This document shows positions 33,857 to 41,966 of a DNA stretch of 64,000 nt, piece by piece. A model generated the notes under the pieces. It worked only from the letters and a program-made list of their open reading frames with translations. It had not been told where the DNA came from and searched no databases. The DNA comes from Flavobacterium paronense (lineage in GTDB: Bacteria > Bacteroidota > Bacteroidia > Flavobacteriales > Flavobacteriaceae). The DNA lies in contig NZ_JAUFQN010000019.1 in the NCBI RefSeq assembly GCF_030409795.1, forward strand, positions 1,612,001-1,676,000, given 5' to 3'. The position numbers and the translations under genes were made by a program. The stretch's first letter is position 1, and each line of letters opens with the position of its first letter.

Positions 33857-34300
33857 TTATTTTATGTATAATTTTTTGATTCTCGGAATTGGTCCACCAC
33901 ATTTATTTTCATGACACTTTAAGCAGGCATCAACTCCTGCATTGAAATGTTTTTTGGCATTTATAGGATCGCTGTAGAGTAACTGTTGTGCCTTAATATA
34001 CTCTTTTGCCTGTTCTTTAAAAAACAAATCATTATCGGTTTCATCTGTGAATTTTGCTGAATAAATCTTCAGATAATGCTCAGGAAACTTCCCGATTGAA
34101 ACACCTTTTATAATGTTTTTCTTCACACGTTGATTGTCCAGATACATTTGTTCCATCAAAGCAGCCATTTCAGACATTTGATACATTTCCAATTTCTTTT
34201 CTTTACCCGGGGAACATTTCTTTTCATCTGGTTTTTCCACTTTATTTTGACATGAGAAAATACCAAAAAATAAAACTAGTACAATTATCTTTTTCATCAA
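33857..34300 (-). CDS. Small lipoprotein with CxxCH haem motif
   Basis: The 147-residue product has a lipoprotein signal (FFGIFSC, Cys17). The C-terminal CLKCH at 126-130 would bind one c-type haem; the preceding region is helical (MSEMAALMEQMYLDNQRVKK). A haem motif at the end of a helical chain resembles cytochrome c-prime-like or Tll0287-like proteins, but I cannot decide. Two further Cys (29 and 134) are present. It is 9 nt after DUF4920 and 1 nt before mnmD. Confidence 0.7.
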   Translation of the reverse strand: MMKKIIVLVLFFGIFSCQNKVEKPDEKKCSPGKEKKLEMYQMSEMAALMEQMYLDNQRVKKNIIKGVSIGKFPEHYLKIYSAKFTDETDNDLFFKEQAKEYIKAQQLLYSDPINAKKHFNAGVDACLKCHENKCGGPIPRIKKLYIK

Positions 34301-34309
34301 AAATAAAAT

Positions 34310-34804
34310 TTATTTTTTGATGTAAACACCATCCGCCAAAAACGAAAAGGTTACTTCTGGTTTAGTGATTTTTGCAATTTCTGCTGAAGATTTTCCACCA
34401 TCTTTGGCATAATGTCTTAACGATTCGACCGATTCAATATCAACAAAAGCTTTACCGTTTACTATAGCTTGACTATTATCAGCATTCAACGGAACGAAGA
34501 AACCATAATCTTTAAATTTTACGAATGACTCCTCATCACCTGCTAATTCCATTTTCATCCAACAACCTTTCTTTTTGCACACGGCTTTGATATTCGATTG
34601 AAATTGAACCGTAATTGTATCGCCTTTTTTAAGGGATTTATACTTTTTCAACATTTCGTTTTTACTATAAATTGTAGTCACTTTAAATTTATCACCAAAC
34701 AAAGCGTAATCTTTACTATTAAAAGATTTGATTTTTTTTTGAGCTATCACTGTAGTTCCAACACATAATAAAAGTAGTATTAGGATAACATTTAATTTTT
34801 TCAT
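34310..34804 (-). CDS. DUF4920 domain protein, secreted
   Basis: This 164-residue protein has a signal peptide (NVILILLLLCVGTTVIAQ). The domain contains KGDTITVQFQSNIKAVCKKK followed by GCWMKMEL, with two conserved Cys and a DYGFFVPLNA motif, and ends in PEVTFSFLADGVYI. These are DUF4920 features; such proteins are periplasmic with unknown role, sometimes suspected in metal or redox chemistry. It is the first gene of the minus-strand unit with the haem lipoprotein and mnmD. Confidence 0.8.
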   Translation of the reverse strand: MKKLNVILILLLLCVGTTVIAQKKIKSFNSKDYALFGDKFKVTTIYSKNEMLKKYKSLKKGDTITVQFQSNIKAVCKKKGCWMKMELAGDEESFVKFKDYGFFVPLNADNSQAIVNGKAFVDIESVESLRHYAKDGGKSSAEIAKITKPEVTFSFLADGVYIKK

Positions 34805-35010
34805 GAGAATGTTTTTTAATGATTTGCGAATATAAACAGTTTAGGAAATTTAATAAGTAAATCAACAATTATTTTAAGGTTTTGTTGTTAATTTAATTTC
34901 TAAACTAAACAAAAATAAGGAATTAAAAAAAAGTTTTCAATTTTCATTGGAGATGCAATATGCAACCATATTTTTATTAGTTTTACAAAAATTAGCAAAA
35001 CAACTTTAAT

Positions 35011-35067
35011 TTTTAGAAAGAAAATTTTAAACAATTAATTATCAATATATTGAGATCCTTTCTAAAA
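35011..35067 (+). promoter_or_regulatory. Inverted repeat in the ilvE leader
   Basis: TTTTAGAAAG (35011-35020) and CTTTCTAAAA (35058-35067) are perfect 10-bp inverted repeats 37 nt apart, just before ilvE. They could form a leader hairpin or a regulator site. I found no leader peptide rich in Ile, Val or Leu codons. The rest of the 278-nt gap 34805-35082 is AT-rich without other clear signals. Confidence 0.4.
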
Positions 35068-35082
35068 TAAATCTATCCTTAA

Positions 35083-36150
35083 ATGATATTAAAAAATACT
35101 TCCGAAATCGATATAGTTAGAGCAAATTCAACTAAAATAAACGATGTCGATTTTGAAAACCTTACTTTTGGAAGTGTATTTACAGACCATATGTTGGTTT
35201 GTGATTTCAAAGACGGTAAATGGGAAAAACCTGTAATCAAACCTTATGAACCTTTCTTAATTGATCCGTCAGCCAAAGTTTTTCATTATGGCCAAGCTAT
35301 TTTTGAAGGTATGAAAGCTTACAAAGATGAAAACGATGACGTATGGCTATTTAGACCTGACGAGAACTTCCATCGCTTTAATAAATCAGCTATCAGAATG
35401 GCAATGCCCGAAGTTACTGAAGAAATCTTCATAGATGGTTTAAAAACCATTATTGATTTAGAAAGAGATTGGGTAAAAAAAGGAGATGGAAATTCACTAT
35501 ACATAAGACCTTTTATGATTGCCATTGGCTCTGGAGTAATTGCTAATCCATCAACACAATACAGATTCATGATTATTCTTTCACCTGCTCGCTCATATTT
35601 TGCTGGCGAAGTAAAAGTAATTATAGCAGATCATTACAGCCGTGCAGCAAATGGGGGAATTGGAGCAGCAAAAGCAGCAGGTAATTATGCAGGACAATTT
35701 TATCCAACAAAATTAGCAAATGAAAAAGGTTTCCAACAAGTAATTTGGACCGATGATGCTACACATACCAAACTAGAAGAAGCAGGTACTATGAATGTTT
35801 TTGTTAGAATAAATGACACTTTAATAACAGCACCTATAAGCGACAGGATTTTAGATGGTATTACAAGAAAAAGTTTGATCGATATAGCCAAACGAGATGG
35901 AATAAAGATAGAAGAACGTTCGGTTTTAGTAGATGAATTATTGACTGCTGCAAAAAACGGAAGTCTTAAAGAAATTTTTGGTGCTGGTACAGCTGCTGTA
36001 GTAAGTCCAATTGTTGGATTTTCTTGCCAAGATGTTTATTATGAATTGCCAAAAATTGAAAATTCATTTGCTAATGATATTAAAGATAAATTAACCAAAA
36101 TTCAATACAAACAAGCCGAAGACACTTTCGGATGGATGGTTAAAATCTAA
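35083..36150 (+). CDS. ilvE: Branched-chain amino acid aminotransferase
   Basis: The 355-residue PLP enzyme (fold type IV) transfers amino groups to and from Leu, Ile and Val. FHYGQAIFEGMKAYK, the PLP-Lys region GGIGAAKAAGNYAGQF (Lys197) and EEAGTMNVF are typical of the longer class related to mitochondrial BCAT. It is monocistronic, closed by a 21-bp perfect inverted repeat. No other ilv or leu genes are in this window. Confidence 0.95.
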   Translation: MILKNTSEIDIVRANSTKINDVDFENLTFGSVFTDHMLVCDFKDGKWEKPVIKPYEPFLIDPSAKVFHYGQAIFEGMKAYKDENDDVWLFRPDENFHRFNKSAIRMAMPEVTEEIFIDGLKTIIDLERDWVKKGDGNSLYIRPFMIAIGSGVIANPSTQYRFMIILSPARSYFAGEVKVIIADHYSRAANGGIGAAKAAGNYAGQFYPTKLANEKGFQQVIWTDDATHTKLEEAGTMNVFVRINDTLITAPISDRILDGITRKSLIDIAKRDGIKIEERSVLVDELLTAAKNGSLKEIFGAGTAAVVSPIVGFSCQDVYYELPKIENSFANDIKDKLTKIQYKQAEDTFGWMVKI

Positions 36151-36155
36151 ATTAT

Positions 36156-36202
36156 ATTTTAAATAACAAATCCTCTAAACCAGAGGATTTGTTATTTAAA
36201 AT
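36156..36202 (+). terminator. Long hairpin terminator after ilvE
   Basis: A perfect 21-bp inverted repeat (36156-36176 and 36182-36202, core AACAAATCCTCT) encloses a 5-nt AAACC loop. It is unusually long for a terminator and has weak T tails, so it may also act as an mRNA-stabilising end. Confidence 0.75.
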
Positions 36203-36517
36203 AAATTCTTGATAAATTTAGGTTTTAAATTACTTTCAAGTTTAACTTAATTAGAGATTTGAATTTCATCAAATACCTTTTTTTTTTCTGAATGCCATGT
36301 TCTAAAATGGTTCCTCAAAGAAAATCCAAACCACAACTTAATCATTTCAATGGCCACGAACTTTGAATTTACCAAGTATTAATAAACCTCAAACTTCACA
36401 TATATTTCATTTTATTTTACCCAATTAGTATCTGATTGTAAATAAATTATAATTATCTTTATAAACCTAAATCTTGAAATGTTACCTATAGTATTAATAG
36501 TTTAAACAAATCAATTT
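36203..36517. other. Intergenic region before the NTF2-like pair
   Basis: A 315-nt AT-rich gap. I see no ORF or strong hairpin. Its end carries AACCTAAATCTTGA (36464-36477), which recurs at 37147-37160 before the second copy and so belongs to the duplicated leader. Confidence 0.5.
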
Positions 36518-37021
36518 ATGAAAAACAAATTACTTAAAAGCATTGCCTTGGGCGTTATTATAGCTTTAGCTATTGCCTGTCAACCTAAAAAAGAAGATTC
36601 AAAAACTGCAGATGCACCAGCAGTTGACAAAGAAAAAATTAAATCCGAAATTGTAGCCATGGAAACTGTAATGGCAGACATGTATAACATGAGAAGTGCT
36701 GCATCTGAGGAATATTATGACGATAATGCCACTAGCTTTTCACAAAACAAACCTCCTTTGGTTGGTAAATTTGCCATTGATAAATCAATAAAAGACGATT
36801 TAACAAGTTTTGCAGCAGGTGATGTGATTTCGTTCTCTGTAAATGAAATATTTCCTTCTAGCGATGGAAATCAAGTGGTAGAAATTGGAAGTTACAAAGT
36901 AGTAGATGCCAAAGAAACTGTTAAATTTACTGGAAATTATATGAGCCTTTTTGAAAAAAAGGATGGCAAATATGTTTGCATCAGAGACATGGGTGCTTCA
37001 GATATGCCAAAAAAACAATAA
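36518..37021 (+). CDS. NTF2-like (DUF4440/SnoaL-type) lipoprotein, copy 1
   Basis: This 167-residue product has a lipoprotein signal (LAIAC, Cys21). The mature part starts with a Lys/Glu linker, then MADMYNMRSAASEEYYDDNA and NQVVEIGSYKVVD, ending GNYMSLFEKKDGKYVCIRDM, the order of an NTF2-like cone domain of the DUF4440 type. The function is unknown. It is a tandem duplicate of the gene at 37201; the C-terminal 60 residues are nearly identical, the middle is more diverged. Confidence 0.78.
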   Translation: MKNKLLKSIALGVIIALAIACQPKKEDSKTADAPAVDKEKIKSEIVAMETVMADMYNMRSAASEEYYDDNATSFSQNKPPLVGKFAIDKSIKDDLTSFAAGDVISFSVNEIFPSSDGNQVVEIGSYKVVDAKETVKFTGNYMSLFEKKDGKYVCIRDMGASDMPKKQ

Positions 37022-37052
37022 AAAAAAGTTGTACAAGGCCTTTAACATACAG

Positions 37053-37081
37053 AGCACTTCTTGATTGAAGTGCTTTTTTTT
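37053..37081 (+). terminator. Terminator of NTF2-like copy 1
   Basis: AGCACTTC pairs with GAAGTGCT around TTGATT, followed by eight T. The terminator of copy 2 (37727) has almost the same stem. Confidence 0.9.
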
Positions 37082-37200
37082 ACTTCTATTTTTAATTATT
37101 TTACTAATAAACCACTGAAAATAAATAATTTATAACTAAATTTAACAACCTAAATCTTGAGGCTTAACAAAAATTTTATTAATTTTTAATTAACCAATTT

Positions 37201-37704
37201 ATGAAAAACAAGATTTTAAAAGGAATTGCATTAGGCCTAATTACCGCATTATTTATTGCCTGTCAACCTAAAAAAGAAGAAGAAGCAACTGCACCTGTTG
37301 CTGACAAAGAAGCAATTAAAGCCGAATTACAAACTATGGAGTCCGCATTTGCTGATGCCATGAACGCTGGAAAACCAGAATCAATTGTCTATTACTCTGA
37401 TGATGTTATCAGCTATGACCAAAATGCAGCACCACTTAATGGAAAAAAAGCCGTAGATGCTAAGCTGGCTGAACAAGTAAAAAACACAGCAAAAGGAAAT
37501 AAAATTTCTTATACTGCCAATGAAGTTTTTCCTTCAAGTGATGGTAATCAAGTAGTTGAAATAGGAAGTTATAAAGTTGTTGATTCTACAGGAGCAGCAA
37601 AAGCCAGCGGAAATTATATGGCGTTATTTGAAAAAAGAGATGGTAAATATGTTTGCATTCGAGATATGGGATCATCTGATATGCCTAAAGAAGAAAAAAA
37701 ATAA
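37201..37704 (+). CDS. NTF2-like (DUF4440/SnoaL-type) lipoprotein, copy 2
   Basis: This 167-residue paralog of the preceding gene has the same lipoprotein signal (LFIAC, Cys21) and Q-P-K-K-E start of the mature chain. It reads ADAMNAGKPESIVYYSDDVI and DQNAAPLNGKKAVD, the DUF4440 pattern in clearer form than in copy 1, and ends KYVCIRDMGSSDMPKEEKK. Leader, gene and terminator are all duplicated, so each copy is its own transcription unit. Confidence 0.82.
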   Translation: MKNKILKGIALGLITALFIACQPKKEEEATAPVADKEAIKAELQTMESAFADAMNAGKPESIVYYSDDVISYDQNAAPLNGKKAVDAKLAEQVKNTAKGNKISYTANEVFPSSDGNQVVEIGSYKVVDSTGAAKASGNYMALFEKRDGKYVCIRDMGSSDMPKEEKK

Positions 37705-37726
37705 TTCTACCACAGTTTATTTTGAG

Positions 37727-37755
37727 AAGCACTTCCAATTAGAGGTGCTTTTTTT
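37727..37755 (+). terminator. Terminator of NTF2-like copy 2
   Basis: AAGCACTTC (37727-37735) pairs with GAGGTGCTT (37742-37750) around CAATTA with one G-U pair, then T residues. Confidence 0.88.
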
Positions 37756-37782
37756 GTACTTTTAAAATCCTAAAAAAAGTAT

Positions 37783-38910
37783 ATGTCCAAACTTCCTAAT
37801 GTTGGCACGAGTATCTTTACCATGATGTCACAAATGGCAAATGAATGTAATGCAATTAATCTGTCACAAGGTTTTCCAAATTTCCCAGTTGACAAACGAC
37901 TAACAGATATTGTCGCCCGATTAGCTTCCGAAAATGTCCATCAATATACACCAATGAGTGGATTTCCTCCACTTTTAGAAAAGATTGCTAAACTAACACA
38001 ACATTCCTATCAAAGAGTTGTTAAAACAAAAGATGAGATTTTAATTACTGCAGGTGCAACTGAAGGGATTTTTGCAACGATACAGGCTTTAGTAAATGCA
38101 AACAATGAAGTTATTATTCTGGATCCAAGTTATGATTGCTACGAAGCGCCAATTTTATTGAGTAATGCCAAACCAATAAGGGTTGCACTCAACAATGACT
38201 TTACGCCAAATTGGAAAAAAATAAAAGAGGCAACAAATGAAAACACAAAACTTATTATTATCAATAACCCGCATAATCCAACGGGGAAAACTTGGACAAA
38301 AAATGATTTTGTTCAGTTGGAAAAATTAGTTGACTCCTTCCCTAACCTAATCGTTCTTTCAGATGAAGTTTATGAATACATTACTTTTGAAGAAGCTCAT
38401 ATTTCTATACATCATCGACCAAAACTATGGAATCGCAGTATTAGCGTTTCTTCGTTTGGAAAATCGTTTCATATTACCGGCTGGAAAATTGGTTACGTAA
38501 TTGCACCCGAATATTTGATGACAGAAATCAAAAAAGTACATCAGTTCTTGGTTTTTAGTGTGAATAGTATTTCACAGGTTGCGATTTCAGAATATTTAGA
38601 TATCGTTGATGTCCAAAGTTTGGGAAGTTTCTACCAACAAAAAAGAGATTTCTTCCGTAACTTATTGAAAGAAACAAAACTCGAACTCTTGCCTTGTGAA
38701 GGTACTTATTTTCAAGTTGCTTCTTACGCCAACATTTCCAACAAAGATGATTTGACATTTGCCAAACAATTAGTAACCGAAATTGGTGTAGCGACAATTC
38801 CCATATCAAGTTTCTATGCCAATGGGACAGCTACTAAATGTATTCGATTTTGTTTTGCTAAAGATGATACCACATTAATTCAAGCAGCAGAGCGATTGAT
38901 GAAATTATAA
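37783..38910 (+). CDS. Methionine aminotransferase (YbdL-like, PLP class I)
   Basis: The 375-residue enzyme begins with NVGTSIFTMMSQMANECNAI and NLSQGFPNF, the start typical of YbdL/kynurenine-aminotransferase-like proteins. NNPHNPTG at 161-168, Asp194 in LSDEVYEY and the PLP Lys227 in SSFGKSFHITGWKIGY complete the active site. It would transaminate methionine (possibly last step of methionine salvage) and other hydrophobic amino acids. It starts 28 nt after the terminator of the upstream gene. Confidence 0.88.
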   Translation: MSKLPNVGTSIFTMMSQMANECNAINLSQGFPNFPVDKRLTDIVARLASENVHQYTPMSGFPPLLEKIAKLTQHSYQRVVKTKDEILITAGATEGIFATIQALVNANNEVIILDPSYDCYEAPILLSNAKPIRVALNNDFTPNWKKIKEATNENTKLIIINNPHNPTGKTWTKNDFVQLEKLVDSFPNLIVLSDEVYEYITFEEAHISIHHRPKLWNRSISVSSFGKSFHITGWKIGYVIAPEYLMTEIKKVHQFLVFSVNSISQVAISEYLDIVDVQSLGSFYQQKRDFFRNLLKETKLELLPCEGTYFQVASYANISNKDDLTFAKQLVTEIGVATIPISSFYANGTATKCIRFCFAKDDTTLIQAAERLMKL

Positions 38911-38968
38911 ATCAATGACTGTTTACTTATTGTACACATCTAATTTTAGAATTGCCAATAAAAAAATC

Positions 38969-38976
38969 TAATTTTG
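38969..38976 (+). promoter_or_regulatory. -7 box very close to the TPR/HTH gene start
   Basis: TAATTTTG matches TAnnTTTG and ends only 4 nt before the ATG at 38981. If used, the mRNA would be leaderless or nearly so. The nearest TTG (38952-38954) is only 14 nt away, so support is partial. Confidence 0.4.
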
Positions 38977-38980
38977 GATT

Positions 38981-40591
38981 ATGAATTTCATCCGAACAGT
39001 TTTCCTTTCCTTTATTTTATTGCTATCACTGAGTGGTTATGCCTCGCCCTCAGAAAATCCGTTAATGAAAAAAGGTTGGGCCGCCTTGGTAAAAGATAAC
39101 GAAAATGAAGCTTTTCAGTATTTTTGGGAAGCACACGAAAAGGCTAAAAAAGACAAAAAAACCGCCGAAAATGCGGAGTCACTTCTCTATTTAGGAATTT
39201 GTTCCTATGGTGCGAGTTTGGAAAAAGGATTGCAGTTTGTCACACAATCGCTTAATGAATACAAACTTTTGGAGAAAACAAATCCCAAAAAAGCTTTGAT
39301 TGGTCGCTACAAATGTCTGCAACTAATCAGTACGATTTATGTTCGTCAGAAAAAATATGACGATGCCATGCGTTTAAGCCAAGAAGTTGTAGCTGAACTA
39401 AAAAATAAAAACGATACTTCCGGTACATTGGGATTAGCATATAATAGCCTTGGTTCTTTGCACGAGTTAAAAAATGAAAAAACCGAAGCTGAACGCTATT
39501 ATATCTTAGCTTTAAAAGAATTTGAAACAGGAAAAAACATCGCCTATCTTCCAACAGCATATTGCCGATTAGGAGAAATTGCCAAAAAAAAGGGACTAAA
39601 TAAGTTTAGCCTGAATTATTTCCAAAAAGCGCTTTCTTTAGCCGAAACTTCTCAAAACAAACAAGCTCTGGTAAATGCATTGGTTTCGTTAGGAAAATGG
39701 TATATGACTTTTGAAAACGATTTGCTTCAAGCCGAAAACTTTTTTAATAAAGCTCGAGTAATTGCTGAACCAATTTCTGACAAAACTTTTGAAATAAAAA
39801 CAATAGAAGCTTTAATTGAACTTAAAAAGAAAGAGGGAAACTTCAAAGAAGTAAGTCAATTACAAAATGAAGTAATTGGAATTAAAGACGGTTTTTATTC
39901 TTTCGAAAGAGAACAAATTATAAAAAGCTTAGAAGTTCAATTTGATGTATCAGAAAAAAACAGAAAGTTGCAATTAGTATCAGCTGAAAGAGAAGTTGCC
40001 AAACTAACCAACTATCTTTTAATATCACTTTTAGGATTGCTAATAGTTGTATTCACCATTGTATATTTCTTCTTGAAACGAATCAACAAACGTGACAAAC
40101 AATTACTTAAAACAAAGGAAGAATTAGTGAATATAATGGAAAACCAAAAACTACTAAAAGAACAGCAATTTCAAAACGATATAGAATTTAAAGAAAGTCA
40201 GTTAAGCGCCATTACTATTCAAATGCTGGAAAAAAATGAATTGCTTGATGAAATTAAGACTATGCTTAACCAAAAAGAACTAACATCGGAGAAGGAAATT
40301 AAAAAACTGGTAAGCAAATACACTATTCAGGATAATAATTGGAAAGATTTTGATAATTATTTTGAAAGTGTCAACAAAAACTTTTATACTCGTTTAAAGC
40401 AAAAGTATCCTGATATTAGTTCGAATGATTTGAAAATTTGTGCTCTAATCAAACTGAATTTATCAATTAAAGAAATGGCTTCTATCTTAAACATTTCTCC
40501 TGATAGTGTCAAAACAGCGCGTCATCGCTTGCGCAAAAAACTACAATTAAACACCGAAGAAAACCTTACCGATTTTATTCTTTCAGTGTAA
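38981..40591 (+). CDS. TPR-containing membrane regulator with LuxR-type HTH
   Basis: This 536-residue protein has a signal peptide, periplasmic TPR repeats (about 25-320; e.g. AYNSLGSLHELKNEKTEAER and YYILALKEFE), one membrane helix (LLISLLGLLIVVFTIVYFFL, about 345-365), a coiled coil, and a C-terminal HTH (LSIKEMASILNISPDSVKTA, then RHRLRKKL) of LuxR/GerE type. This build is common in Bacteroidota and suggests one-component transmembrane sensing. The target genes are unknown; the nearest are the methionine aminotransferase and the SDR gene. Confidence 0.88.
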   Translation: MNFIRTVFLSFILLLSLSGYASPSENPLMKKGWAALVKDNENEAFQYFWEAHEKAKKDKKTAENAESLLYLGICSYGASLEKGLQFVTQSLNEYKLLEKTNPKKALIGRYKCLQLISTIYVRQKKYDDAMRLSQEVVAELKNKNDTSGTLGLAYNSLGSLHELKNEKTEAERYYILALKEFETGKNIAYLPTAYCRLGEIAKKKGLNKFSLNYFQKALSLAETSQNKQALVNALVSLGKWYMTFENDLLQAENFFNKARVIAEPISDKTFEIKTIEALIELKKKEGNFKEVSQLQNEVIGIKDGFYSFEREQIIKSLEVQFDVSEKNRKLQLVSAEREVAKLTNYLLISLLGLLIVVFTIVYFFLKRINKRDKQLLKTKEELVNIMENQKLLKEQQFQNDIEFKESQLSAITIQMLEKNELLDEIKTMLNQKELTSEKEIKKLVSKYTIQDNNWKDFDNYFESVNKNFYTRLKQKYPDISSNDLKICALIKLNLSIKEMASILNISPDSVKTARHRLRKKLQLNTEENLTDFILSV

Positions 40592-40606
40592 AAAAAATAA
40601 AAAATC

Positions 40607-40668
40607 AAACACAGATTTCCCAAGATTTTCACAGAATAACTTGTAAAAAATCTGGGGAATCTGTGTTT
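40607..40668. repeat. Large imperfect inverted repeat after the TPR/HTH gene
   Basis: Left arm 40607-40629 begins AAACACAGATTTCCC; right arm 40647-40668 ends GGGGAATCTGTGTTT. They pair over about 22 bp with one G-U pair and one bulge. It follows the stop by 15 nt and may end the transcript. The CACAGATT word reminds me of dispersed repeats in flavobacterial genomes, which I cannot check here. Confidence 0.65.
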
Positions 40669-40783
40669 AAAATCCGAAGTGAAATTTTATAATTAAACCC
40701 ATTAATCAACAAAAAAACAAAGCATACAATAAATGTTTACCTTTTGTCAACCTACAATTTTAGTCTGAACAGAAATTTAAAAA

Positions 40784-40909
40784 TATCTTTGAATTGAAAA
40801 ATTGCTATGAATAAAGATTTTCAAAAAATTTATCAAGAAATAAAACGCAAAAGTTAATTGCTGTGAACTGGGTTGAAGTAACTATGCTTCAATCCAGTTT
40901 GTTTTTTTT
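40784..40909 (+). ncRNA. Candidate short transcript (sRNA or small mRNA)
   Basis: A TATCTTTG -7 box (40784-40791), a 16-codon frame MNKDFQKIYQEIKRKS (40807-40857) and a strong terminator (40866-40909) sit together in a 358-nt gap without annotated genes. The predicted transcript is about 110 nt. It could be a small RNA, a peptide gene, or a leader for the SDR gene downstream. The frame has no run of one amino acid, so it is not an obvious attenuator. Confidence 0.45.
40866..40909 (+). terminator. Strong terminator before the SDR gene
   Basis: AACTGGGTTGAAG (40866-40878) pairs with CTTCAATCCAGTT (40887-40899) around an 8-nt loop, with one G-U pair, followed by TGTTTTTTT. No annotated gene ends nearby except the 16-codon frame. 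Confidence 0.9.
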
Positions 40910-40949
40910 AGGAATAATAGTTTTATATATTTACTAAAAATTAAACCTT

Positions 40950-41831
40950 ATGAATTTTTCAGCAAAAATGCTTCGCGATAATGCGTTATCCGATAAAGTA
41001 ATAGTAGTAACTGGTGGCGGAAGTGGTTTAGGCAAAGCCATGACTAAATATTTTTTAGAATTGGGAGCTAAAGTTGCCATTTCCTCCCGCGATTTAGAAA
41101 AACTAAAAACCACCGCAGCGGAATTAGAAAAGGAAACTGGCGGAAAATGTCTGCCAATTCAATGTGATGTTCGCCATTACGATCAAGTCGAAGCCATGCT
41201 TGCCGAAACATTAAAAGCCTTTGGTAAAGTAGATGTGTTGCTTAACAATGCCGCCGGAAACTTCATCTCACCTACCGAAAGACTTTCTGCCAATGCTTTT
41301 GACACGATTATTGACATCGTTTTAAAAGGTTCTAAAAACTGTACACTCGCTTTTGGAAAACATTGGATTGCTGAAAAACAAACCAATTGCAATGTATTAA
41401 ATATCGTAACTACTTATGCCTGGACAGGTTCAGGTTATGTAGTGCCAAGCGCTACTGCCAAAGCCGGAGTTCTAGCCATGACAAGAAGCTTAGCTGTTGA
41501 ATGGGCAAAATACGGAATCCGAATGAACGCCATTGCTCCCGGACCATTTCCAACCAAAGGTGCCTGGGACAGATTATTACCTGGAGATTTAGCTGAAAAG
41601 TTTGACATGGCTAAGAAAGTACCTTTGAAACGTGTGGGCGACCATCAGGAATTAGCCAATTTGGCGGCCTATTTAGTTTCTGATTTTTCTGCGTATATCA
41701 ATGGAGAAGTAATTGTTATTGATGGTGGTGAATGGTTACAAGGTGCCGGACAATTTAACATCTTAGAAAAAATTCCACAGGAAATGTGGGATATGCTTGA
41801 GGCGATGATTAAGAATAAAGGCAGTAAATAA
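40950..41831 (+). CDS. SDR oxidoreductase, 2,4-dienoyl-CoA reductase type
   Basis: The 293-residue protein binds NADPH through TGGGSGLG (21-28) and has NNAAGNFISP (99-108). There is no classical YxxxK; instead Tyr156, Ser167 and Lys171 have the spacing of Tyr199, Ser210 and Lys214 in mammalian DECR1, and NAAGN matches its conserved Asn. It should reduce 2,4-dienoyl-CoA during oxidation of unsaturated fatty acids. It is separated from upstream genes by the terminator at 40866. Confidence 0.85.
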   Translation: MNFSAKMLRDNALSDKVIVVTGGGSGLGKAMTKYFLELGAKVAISSRDLEKLKTTAAELEKETGGKCLPIQCDVRHYDQVEAMLAETLKAFGKVDVLLNNAAGNFISPTERLSANAFDTIIDIVLKGSKNCTLAFGKHWIAEKQTNCNVLNIVTTYAWTGSGYVVPSATAKAGVLAMTRSLAVEWAKYGIRMNAIAPGPFPTKGAWDRLLPGDLAEKFDMAKKVPLKRVGDHQELANLAAYLVSDFSAYINGEVIVIDGGEWLQGAGQFNILEKIPQEMWDMLEAMIKNKGSK

Positions 41832-41855
41832 TAGTGGCCATTTGGCAGTCAGACT

Positions 41856-41889
41856 ACTGAACACTTAAAACTGAACACTGAACACTTTT
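41856..41889 (+). repeat. Heptamer array between the SDR gene and parA
   Basis: Five period-7 words (ACTGAAC, ACTTAAA, ACTGAAC, ACTGAAC, then ACTTTT). ACTGAAC also appears in reverse complement in the array at 52027. Confidence 0.8.
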
Positions 41890-41966
41890 ACAAGAATGTT
41901 AACAAAATTCCGTTGGCAAAGCCATAAATAATTGTATTTTTACGGCTCTAAATTTTTAAAAATTAA

